Source of the DNA: Phoronis australis
Lineage: Eukaryota > Phoronida > Phoronidae
DNA length: 64,000 bases
Direction: 5' to 3'
NCBI GenBank assembly: GCA_002633005.1
Contig: NMRA01000648.1
Coordinates: forward strand, 78,467-142,466
Position numbers and translations under genes: made by a program
The notes under the pieces: model-generated
Database searches by the model: none
Told to the model about the DNA's origin: nothing
The model's input: only the letters and a program-made list of their open reading frames with translations
Part shown: positions 14,253-26,200 of the stretch, piece by piece
Position numbering within the stretch: the first letter of the stretch is position 1
Layout of the letters: every line of letters starts with the position of its first letter

Positions 14253-17200
14253 TATTATAAATTACTATCGTCAGTATCAGTATCACTATCACTATGATTA
14301 TCATTATTATTATTGTTATCACTCTTACTGCTTTTATTGTTGTATTGTTGCCCTCATTATTCAAACAGTATTTGTATAGCTCTGACAGCATAGTCCGTTA
14401 TAAAACTAAATATCAATTTTTTAAAAAAAATTTAGTTATCAGTAGAAATACGCAGCATAAATGTACATGTAGTTAGAAATTATGTAGCATAAATTCTGGT
14501 ACATAGCATAGATCTAGAACATTTACATCTCAGAAAGCCACACCATACCTATATCTGTTTGGTTCGCTAAGAAAATATTCTTCTTGCAACTTCTGCTTGT
14601 CAATGCCGCAGAACATGTAATAGAATATGTGGAAGTTTCTGTCGTCTTTTCCTTGCTGTACCACTCGCGATTTCTCCAGTAAATAGTCCTGGATTTCCGC
14701 TGTAAAGCATTTAAAGTGAACCGTTTGGTCAAACGCCGTCGTAAGCAGGCGACAATATTGCTAGTTTTTCACAACGTTAGCAGGCAGGTTATTATAGAGT
14801 CTGTTTTGCTCCGAAGAAAGACTTTGAACGAGTTTGTAAATGAAAATTGTATCACGTTTTCAATCATCAAGTCCTGACAGTCTTCTGGTATAAATTCATA
14901 CACCCATCTCTCGACTTAATTAGTGCTCCAGGTAAAGTAGACGTCATATGAAACGTAAGGGGCCAATCTAAAATTGTTGGACGCAATGCAATCGACCAAA
15001 TCTAGCATTTTCAGGACACTGCTTCAAATCGTTTTACAAAAAATAGACTCGAAATTATTTTTGACATGCCATGTGCTACTTGAGTACGAACGCAAGATTA
15101 CTGCGCTCGAGTGCATTATGATTTACGTGGCTGAATGTCTATCCTATGTTGTACTCGATGACCTCGGCATTAAAGATACAAGTTCTAGCCTGAACTCGAA
15201 ATTTCGATATTTTCACTCGATTCTAAGTGTCATCAAGTGCGAACTTGAACCAGACACTCAGATGCGTAAACCATAGCATATCCGTGCACACAATCAAGAA
15301 TGCTTACCTTGAGGTCGTACTGAAGTAGAATAAAAAAATGCAAACATATCTTTAGTTCGAGTTCGAAGATCTGACCCCGGGTCCAGATACCAGTTACGCA
15401 ACACAAGAAACTCGCTAGTGAAAGTTAGTGTTATGCACTGCGATATCTCGCGAATTCTTGCGTGATCTCGCTTAACTCCTAAACTAAACCATAGTTACGA
15501 AACCTGGCCAATAAAATTAGAAAGCTTTACCTCCCACGACTTCACCCTCCTCCGTGAAATGCATGCTGATTAATTTACCAAACCGACTGGAATTATTGTT
15601 CATGGCAGTCTTGGCATTTCCAAACGCCTCCAATAGAGGGTTTACCTACGAATAAAAAAAAAATCAGTTAAAGCTACTATGAAGTTTAGGGGTACCCTAG
15701 AATCACTCACACTAGCATCGCATCTTACGCACGAAGTACATGCGAACCTCTGAATCATTCATTAGAACCCATGAATCATGTGCACGAACCACAAAAATCA
15801 CACATATGAACACAAATCATGCGCACGAGTTTCCGAATCATACGCACAAACAATCAGACGATAAAGTATTACAGATTACAGATTTCTGGGTAGTGGAAGG
15901 AACTGCGTTTGTTATTGGTTGAGACAAGGGCTAATAGGTTGACTATGTCACGGTGACTTACTTTCACTGCGGAAAGGGTTGGCACTCTGACTCTTTGAAA
16001 AAACGCATCTTAAAAGATTGGCTTGTGAGTGTGTAGTGTTGTTGTATTAAACGTGGTCACAAATAACTGGAGTTTTGGATTGATTTGCTTTACCTTGCCA
16101 CCAGGATCGCTTGGACTCGGACATTACAGCAGGCAAGTTACATAGAAATGAAACCAACAGTCGTGAACACGACAGCAAACTATAAAATTGATCTAAACTT
16201 AAATAAAACGCTCCTAAAAGAGTCTTCTTTTCTAACATGTAAAAGGATCATTAATTTTTTTGATTCACTGTCTGTTTTCAGTGCCCCCAATTATCACAGT
16301 GTCTATTGTTATATTTTATGGTGCCTGTCATGAACGCTATAAGTTTCCGAAGTAGTCCGTAGTAATAGTACAGATTCTATGAGTTTTATTCGTTTTCCAG
16401 CTTGCAGTGACATCTTAACCCTATAATTAATCGCATTCTCAGTCCGACCCACCTGCACAATTTTTTCGTTTAAGTTATCAAAATTGCTTGGAGATAACTT
16501 GGTCACGTGGTCGATCATCAGCTTCGTATTTTCCGTCTTCCCTGAGCCAGACTCTCCACTGACCAAAATGCACTGGTTTTTGTGCGTGCGTAACATGGCT
16601 TGGTAGGCTGCATCCGGTACCCAGAACACGTGCGGTGCAACGGAACTCCTGGACGTGACATTTGTGTACTTCCGGTGATTCTGGAATATGCGTGTTTTAA
16701 TTAACATTACAAGAAGGAGAATACACGTATGCGATACTTGGTAGAGTACTAAGTTGATGAGCAGATTTTAACACGTTACTTTGTAAAGAAAAGACAATAA
16801 ACCGAATTTTTTTTCTAAAATAGCGATTCAATCACGTGATAAGTTCATGTCATCAGTACGTGAATATTGTGGCGTTGCTTGGATACGGGAACTTTGAGAT
16901 TATTCATGCAGTCATCTTTTACCTCTCGTACATCTCGGATTCGCAGGTCAACCGTCAGATGTCAGTCGGGACTGTGATAGGTGAATAATGTGCGATTGTA
17001 GTGGTAATAAGGATTTAATTGCAATAATCTGAAGACTGGTTTTTCCTGTGTATCGAGCTAGGACTAACTAATAATATGAACACTAAGGAGTGGGCTTTGT
17101 GAAAACTTGGGTGACTTTGTAAATTACTGGATATTAACAGACAACATCAGCGTATGTACATATAGTAGTCATAAAAATGCGTGACGATCTTGAATATTTT

Positions 17201-20200
17201 GGGAATGGCAGAGTTGCAACCCTTTGACAATCTTGTCGATATTTTGCTATAGATTTTACTTTTATTCGATCTTGCTGCCCCATGTACTAACGTGGGAAAA
17301 TCCCACGAGTTCGTTTCGTTTACTTTATCTGATTAAATATTCAAGATGGTGGACGAAATCCTGCCTCCCGTTCAGTAACGCTAGGACCTCGCCAAAAAGC
17401 AAGACTTCGTGAGTTTACGTGAGAATTGTGACTGTCGTGTATTTTAAATGAGAACACCTAACTTAGGCTAGATTTTAGCTAGGTCATAGCGTAGGTCCTA
17501 GCGTTACTGAACGCACGCTTGGACTCGTGTTTGGATTATTGGGATTAAACTTATTTTGATGAACGTGCAGCGCACGCGATGGAGAGTATGGATTCATTTT
17601 GATCACGTTGCAGTTTGAATTAATTGTATCACGCCGAATGATCGAGAATATTGCATTTCATAACCTACTCAAATTTCTGAGCATTGAATCATTCAAATAT
17701 ATGATTTATTTGAATATCTACTGAGCGATTTTTACAATGATTTCTGTCCTTTATTCTTACATTGGTGTCATTTGAGGATTTTGCTCTATTATCAGTCGCT
17801 CCAAAAAGGTCCCGTATTCAATTGAATCTGAAAGTAGCATGTGGCTAAAACACTAATGAAACATCTGAAAAAACAAATTGTTTTTTTCAGATGTTTCATT
17901 AGTTTGAACTTTTCTTTTATCAAGAATCAACAAAACTAAAACATCGCTCTTTTACAAATGTGCTGACCTTTCAATTTATTTTGTGAAATATGTAAAATTA
18001 GGAGGATTGAACACTCAGTAAGCCAACTAAAACATTTTCGTAACCTCACACATATGTACGAATATACACATATGTACGAATATACACATATGTACGAATA
18101 TACACATATGTACGAATATACACATATGTACGAATATACACATATGTACGAATATACACATATGTACGAATATACACATATGTACGAATATACACATATG
18201 TACTATTATACACACGTTTCCCACATTCTTTGATGCCTGCCATTTATTTTTATAACTTTCCCGTAACTTTAAGGCCAACATAACTCTGGGATACTAAAAT
18301 TTGCTCCATATCTGAGTTCTTCGAAATCGCCCTTCAATTTCTCACTTTGAGGTGAGTCAACACGCAGCTACAGACTATAAGCACTAGATAATACAATGCA
18401 CCCGTTTAAAAGCTATTTCAGTGCCATCCGTCACTGTGTTTTTTGACGATTTTTCAATCGTTTACATTTAATGCACATTACCTCTTGACCCACAGCTAAG
18501 GACGAATGATAAATTACATTTTGACAGCAATCACTTACATTCAGCGCAGGTGATGAGGCCGGGATAGAGTTCAATAGCTGTCTCGCGGCGAGATAAATCT
18601 TGCCAAAATCATGAGCTCTCGTTGAAAATACACGGCAATATCTCGCGTAATATCACCGTAGCGAGGTTCTAGCGAGGTCCCAACGTCATTGAATTTTACT
18701 CACATCTACAGTGTACGTGAGCTGCCTCAACAAGAGCAGTCAAACATTTCGTGGAAACTGACGGCATTTCACCAGTCCGCACAAAAAAGTAGTTTGTCAA
18801 AGAACCAAGCTTTTTTAATACTTTACGATGAAAGTCTGAAATGAATGTTTCATTAATTGATGTTGAACAATTATCACTAAGTTGGAAGCAACGATGGAAA
18901 AACACTGAAGTAATTTACTACACGGAACGATGCTCCTATTGAGGATTCAAATCGAAACCTGTGGTTTTAAAAACTAAAGTATTTGAGCTACATGTGTTAC
19001 CAAGTAACGAATTTTAATAACCTTTTACGTACCATTAGTAGACCTACAAAACTATATCTATTTTTAAAATCCTTGATGATCTCAAACTGTTATAGTGTGT
19101 ACGAATGTAAAAACCGAAGGATAGGTTTCACGAAAAGTGGCTTATGACGTAAGACAGAAATTAGGTCTCGCGCCCCCATTCACAATTGCTGAATTAAGGC
19201 TGAGTCATGTAATTATCAGCACATCACAGTGACTGGCAATTATGAATATATTCCTAGATATATATCTTCCTGATGAATTTTAGTTATCTTTCAAAGATAG
19301 TTACGTGGATTGTTCATCCATGAACAACCCTGCCCATGTGGCACATACTGAGCCACAACACCACTTTCCTTACAATATCTCTTTTTATCACGGCAGCTGG
19401 CCTGCTCTCTCAACTTGTCTGGAACCCGCTTTGCATGCTGTTATAGCCCAGTTGGCTGTTTGGTGTACCCACTTGGTACTTTCTATGATATTTCCCCAGT
19501 TGGCAGTTTGTACCCATTTGGTACTTATTATTGAATTTGCCGTTTTGCTCGACCCACTTGGTAGGCAATCGGCCAGTACCCATTTGGTATTATGTACCCA
19601 TTTGGTATTATATATCCATTTGGTACTTTACTACCCTGTGCCACTTAGTATCCGATACACAATTGCACATTGGGTATCGTAAATGTGTGTGACATCTTTT
19701 GTAATTAAGGAACCCTACTGGTTCCTTCTGTGAAATAGTTATTTGTAGAGATGTGACCCTGAAATTCCCAATACATCCTAAAATATATATCATTCTTGTG
19801 TTGTTTTATTTGTCTCCAATAATAACGTGGGCGTAAGATCAAATTACCGACTTAAAGTTACTACCTGAGACATAACCCAGATGTTTGTAATCATATGATC
19901 GCACTTTTTTTTCAAAAATCGTGATTTTTCACCAAGATCGCCATATTTTTCACAAACATAAATTACGTTCCTTTATTCAATTAGTGTCTGAGATATTCTG
20001 TTAACGTCTTTTGGCCGAAAAGATCGGCTACCAAAAGTCTAGACTCCATTTCTTCAAGGATCTTGGCGTCATCATTTTTGTCAGTGGGCATTAAAAGAAC
20101 ACCCAAAAATAACAAAAAAATGGCCGCTGTTCAGCTTTCAACGTTAAGCGTGTTTTGTCAAGTCACGGACAGTGCCTACACTATGCGTCATTTTTCCTTT

Positions 20201-23200
20201 AATAATTTTAAGGTGTGCCAACGTCAATAGCCTCTGGAGTGTTTCCTTTAGTCGCCGATGGTTTCGATTTTTCATGGTAACGAAAATCAAATCCTATCAG
20301 TAATATAACGAGAACGATTTTATTTGCTTTAATCACGTGTTTCATGATTCGTACTTTGACAACTATATGCCGAGGAAATGCAACTATAAGAAGGCATGTA
20401 GTTGCACTCTTAATGGCTGAGAATCAATATTCTTATTCAAACAAATTATTCAAGATTACAGTATATTTCTATATTTTGAATTTGGTGTTGCATTTGCTTT
20501 TTCGAAAATTCAGTTTGCGGCAGGCGGTGATCATCTCTGCGACTGTGTGGCTGGGATACCGAGGTCCAGAAAAACCCCTCGAAAATCTCGGTTACCAGAG
20601 TCAGAGGAGCAACAGAAACTAAGCCCAGTAACCAAAAGCAATGGTCACTTTGGGGGCCCAATATTTCAAGATATGTACCCGTATGTGGTAACTATGTGGA
20701 GATAACTCAGACTAGATATCAATAAGAACATGCACGCTATTGCTGGTTTACGAAATAGATATAGATTATTACATGGCGAAGTCGTTATCCCTCGTTATCT
20801 AGAGCCCGAGTGGATTTTGGAGAATTATCGCCCGAGGGGCGTTAGCCCCGAGGGTGACAATTCTACAAAATCCATGAAGGCTCTAGATAAGGGGGATAAC
20901 GACTGAGAACATGTAATAATCTATTTATACCACATACTGAACGAGAAACATTGCAATGAATCGATCTACCTTTCTCGACTCGCCTCGGCTTTGAAACTAC
21001 TTTCTATGTCAGAGGCCCTGGGTCGGAGTTCGTGACCTTTTAAGAAAACCCGAGATATTTTTGTAAAATAATGGTTTTACTCAAAACCAATAAAAAACAA
21101 AATAGAAATAAAGTGAATCTATAAATTAAGGTTTAGCAACTATTATAGCTTACTATACATTTTATTACGCTAAGCTTCGACCGGGAATATATCGTCTGCT
21201 CAAGTAGGTTACCACCAGTAACTGACTATAATGCTCAAGTCAAAGGATCCTGACCACACGACACCTGCATTCAAATTGGAGATCGGTGATTTACAAGTGA
21301 GAGAACACGAGAGAGTAATTTCACTGAATTAAAATATCATTTTTATGGAAATTGTGCGTCTTATTTTTCATAGCGTATAAATGTCGGTGCAATGACCTTT
21401 GCTGAACATGCGATTGTTGCGCGTGCTCATTTAAGTATTCTATTTTCACGTTCGATGACGCTGAGTCGTGTAGTGGTAAAGTCGGCGACTCGCAACTGTT
21501 GAGGCCCGGGTTCGAATCCGGCCTCGGTTTCCCGCCAAAATGTTATCTCACTAGTGAGATAATTTTATGGGTTATTACACGGTTGTATCTGCCATTCGAG
21601 GCTAATATTGTGGTATAAATGCAATTACATTGGTAAAGTCATGCCACGTGCTCAGTTTTTGGATACTGAATGCTCACTTCTAAGAATATCACGCCATCAC
21701 GGTACTATTGGGTTAACAATACTATAGTCGTTATGGCAACGGTCCCCAGATTACGGTACCTTTTATTCGTCAGTTGGCCTAAATACATAAATTGTATCCG
21801 GTTAACTAAATTTATCTCGTGTCTACTTCTTTTGCACGATAATAGCGGTAGGTCACTCATCACAAAAGTGATACCTTTATATGACTATTCTTAGACTTTC
21901 TTTGTTGTCTTTTAAAGCGGCATAAATGGGGCTATTCGGAAAATTTACATTAACTAGAGGGCGTGCGTGTACTAGTGGTGATAGATTAAGCAGCCTCGAT
22001 TTCGCGAGCCCTTTAAATACATGGTGAAATGGCTTGCAGCCGTGCCAACTGAATCTGAGATTGCGTGAACATGGTGCTTCTGTGAGAGGAACTAAGCACG
22101 ACCTTATACAAAGATAAGGTTTGTGATTATATTAACGATTATTCCATTTTTATTCTACTGATGCCTGTTAACTGAGGTACTCGCTGATGTCGACTTTGCG
22201 GCAGTCGCCAGTCGGGTTAGTCTTTGTGATGTGTGTTACGATCCTTGACGTACTATTATTGTTTGAATGATTTCTAACAGGGTTATCAGTGACAGTTACA
22301 TCAATAAATGCTGAATGTTTAGGCTGTCAACTCGATATGGATTAGTGAGTTAAGATTACAATCCAAGCCCAATGGCAATGGGTACCTGACAAATATCCAT
22401 TAGACTATTTGTTTACTCCCTATCCTATGTCTTCCGTAAATCTATTACACGTTGAAATGGTAATCTATCATGGTTTTTAGGTTTGAGGGCTCGTACCGTG
22501 CAGAGGAGATATGCATCGCTTCTGCACCGTCCCTGAATGGACAAAAAATGGTTTTAAGCACTTGACTGCACCTAACCAACAAGATCTTCCAGTCGAGTGC
22601 AGATCTGTTGTCAAATTCTACTTTCTATATGGAAGACAAGGAACAAAGCCTTTGAAAAGCAACAGCTATTTTTAAAGAAAGGTATGTAAGTCGTTCTGTT
22701 AATTTACTTTTTCAGGTCCTTAGCGGGGGATTGGCGTAGGGGGTTGGGGTAACAAAATTTGGTGAAACTGAATGTGGAAATAACAGGTAATACATGTCAT
22801 GGTGAGGTAATTCTTAACCTTCATGAAGTTCCTTCAAGTTTATTTCATGAAACTGTTTTGCTATCAATTGTAAACCAATAAAAATATTTTACAATTTCTG
22901 AATTCTCAGTGCCTTGAAATGTTGCAAGTCGTTTATAAATTCAAATGACTGCCATTTTTGTGAAACTTGCATTTTTGATGGTGCCTTACTATTTGTAATT
23001 ACTCTTAAACAACAGAAATATTATCCATCATTTTTAAATGACCCAAGTCTTCATATCTTCTATTAGAAGAAAAGTAAAAAGTCTGAGAAACGGTTCCATC
23101 AGCCTAAGACTTGAAGTACTGTATGCTTGACAGATCCATGAATCTGTAATCGGAGTTTAAAATTGCTGAAATTATCAGAGATAAAACGGATTGGAAATGG

Positions 23201-26200
23201 GAAACAAATGTGTGAAGTTGTCTAAAAAAACTTGCATATTTTGTTAACAAGTGATGTGTTTAAAGAATTGTTATGACTACGAGTGAAAAATAAAGACGCA
23301 GTTTTGTACAATACTTATTATATACACCCTTGCTTTCTGAAAATAATAATTATTTAATTTTTTGGGAAATTGTAGAGCAGTCACCAAATCATATTTTTGA
23401 AAAACTGGGGTAGCATTTTTGACTCAACCGGGAGTATTTAATTATTCATATTTCAATATTTGTTCCAGGTTCAGTGACATTTTAGGGCCACTTCAAGCCG
23501 CAACATAGACAAGCTTTGGTTACTCCTTTCTCTTCCCACAGCACTTCCACACACCAACAGTGCTGCATGGCACAATGTACAAGTCAGTGGCCCTGGATAA
23601 ATGTGAATCGCAGTACTAAGTTACCATAAGACGATGTGCCAGGGTATTCTTTGTGTATGAAGATGAACTATATATGATTGCTACACAAGTCAGCTTCGTT
23701 GGTGAGGATTCTCTTTCATAGGGAATGAGTCATGTGTGGACAATAGCTTATTTCCTTTCCTGGAAGAAACATGAGGGACTGAAGCTAAAGAAGACCTGGT
23801 GACACTCTGTCTAGTTCAGGGTCAGATTCTGGGCACAAAACGAGTCAAGCGATATGCTGTTACGTTTACCTTCAAGGATCTAATAGCGGAGTTGCAACCG
23901 AATCGATTTAACGATTGCGCATGTCCGGAAGTTAGGGTGCGCAAAGGCTACTGGGATTGTTGATGGTAAACGGGATGACCGACTGGTTTGCACGACGTGT
24001 AATTTGTGTGCATTAAACTACGCTGCTGTATGTAATTCTGCCGCTATTCGCCCTAATTAGCGCCCATGGCTCAACAAGTGCCCCAACGCGTTTTCAGACT
24101 TTGCTAAAGTAAGCGCCCAGCCCATGAACTACATGCGAAAAATGCCCTTACCTACAGTTCTAACGTCTCCAATTTATCAATTGAAAGATCCGACAGCCTG
24201 AATTTGTAACGGACCACGAGCCTCACCGTTATGTCCGTATACACTTCAAACTTACGCCGCGATTCAAAAAGAACGCAGAAGTTTTGCTGCTCTTGCGAGG
24301 GATGTGCCCCACTACGCGGGTCTGGACTTTGAAAACAGACACAGCGTACTTGTCAAAGAGCGGGATTGCATTGTTTCTTTCCAGTACAGATCTTCTCCGG
24401 CCTCAAACTTCTTTGTGCATGTGAAAACCGTGAATCGAAGACTAATAAAAAAAACTCGACCAGTGTTAGCACGCGACCAAGAAGCGCGCGCTGCATAATG
24501 TACCGACTGTCATCGAAGATTAATCGGGTAACATAGCATCGGCAAATAAATATTGGCACTAATTTCCGAAAGTTTCCAATACCGTAAAAAGCTTCTGCAT
24601 TATTTTTAAGAGAAATTATTTAACTAATCATAATTGGTGTTTTTAAGGTCAAAATGACCCACTTCGCACCCTTACACCCCAAATCTTCCGGGAAATAGCT
24701 GTTACACTACGGTCACGCATCCACTCACCCGGCGACTCAATGAGTGACATGTCGGTCTTACCGAAAAAATTCTCGAACGTTTTTAGCAGATGAGGCCAGC
24801 AAGTGCTAAGCCGTAAATATTAAAACACGCTCTGCTTGACTGCTTGACTTATTTTTTTTTTGGATACAATGCACACCTAGATCATTACATTACTCTGGCA
24901 AATGAACTCTGATGACAAGCACACGCACGCTTACTCTCACACACACGCATACAAACTTCAAAACAAACGTCACGTGACAACAACATGTGTTCCCACAGAG
25001 ATTTTTCTCGGGTTGCGTGCTACAATCTAGCGTAGATTTGGACTTAATCTGCAGTTAATCCAGACTTCACAAGAACTTAAAAATCTTAGAGACGCTATTT
25101 GGAAAACTTGAGGAGGATTTCAGGTAATTTGTTGAGTCAAAGCTGTATTCTTATTTAAGAATTCAAGCCCTATCGACGATTGCGAGACCAGCAGCTACGC
25201 ATTTGTCGGCAAGATTTCGCCCTGGAACTTCAACAAAATTTTATGAAAAATGATCGTAATTTAACAACGAATTTTGATAGCAATGTACCACAATTTTGTA
25301 GAAAGTAAATAATAATAATCTGCACGCTTTATCTTAGCGCGTAATGCATATAGTGTGCATACGTTAAGTGAGTCGACCCAGAACAGGTGATTGTGCAGAG
25401 GCATTATCCTCAAAATTGCTCATGTTGGCTTGGTTCTGGTCAAGCGAAAACAAGTTTTTTTTTCACTACCAACCGCCGTGGAGTATTTGTTACTGTTTCT
25501 TTGAAGGGAGATATTGTTGGGCAGTTTCTAAGATACGTTTTCTTGCCGCCCTCAAAATGAGCGCTGCACACTTTATGCTACGAAGTCGGAAAGAATTCAC
25601 GAAGTCGGCCTTTGCTACCAGCTCTACCGATGTCTCTGACCCATGTTTAACGCAGTTCTTGATCCTTGGGAAACAGGTAGTAACTAAATTTTTTATTTCG
25701 CTAACTGGTATTATAGCATGCCAGGCACACAACACGTATAACCTCCCTGTGGCCGGTTCGCCCCCACGCTTGCCGACGTACTTGTTTACCGGCTTAACCA
25801 CAATGCAACATTCTGACCCATTTCCAATATGGCGGCGTTGCGGATGTTATTGAGGCGGAATGAGGTTAGGCAAGCCAGTGTCCTGGACCTTTTTTTACAA
25901 GCGCTTCTATAGGCCATTGACACTAGATCCCTGTGAAATGGAAACCAAAAGCATCTGGTATAAATTCCTGTCCTTCCTCGCCGAGTGACATTAAATTTTC
26001 CTTTCAGAAGAAACGCTTTATTCTAATGGTAAAAACTTTTCAATTTGGCACGCATTATGGGGAAATGACATTCAGTGACTGCATCGATTGTCTTGTTGTC
26101 ACTAGAAAGCCCGTTAATAATACACTTTGATGATCTAATAAATTTTTCATCAGCAGGCAAGTTTGTCACTAATTATTGAAACCACTAAATTTCTTCAGAT

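Noticed and set aside
13951-14391. Asn-rich minus-strand frame
   Set aside because: Low-complexity ATT/ACT repeat fused by chance to the out-of-frame shadow of chitin synthase exon 6.
18027-18281. Minus-strand frames with repeated VHMCIF or YVYIRT
   Set aside because: They are produced by an 18-bp minisatellite whose length is a multiple of three, with no flanking gene structure.
21457-21530. Functional tRNA gene
   Set aside because: A and B boxes are present, but T-stem and acceptor pairing fail; a SINE head fits better.
24190-24498. Open + frame ending in RDQEARAA
   Set aside because: Looks coding by composition ([21 protein letters not shown]), but has no clear start, no splice signal that fits and no recognised family.
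25368-25853. 161-residue + frame and its 103-residue antisense partner
   Set aside because: No family motif, no consistent splice borders, and both strands open over the same GC-richer stretch suggests chance.
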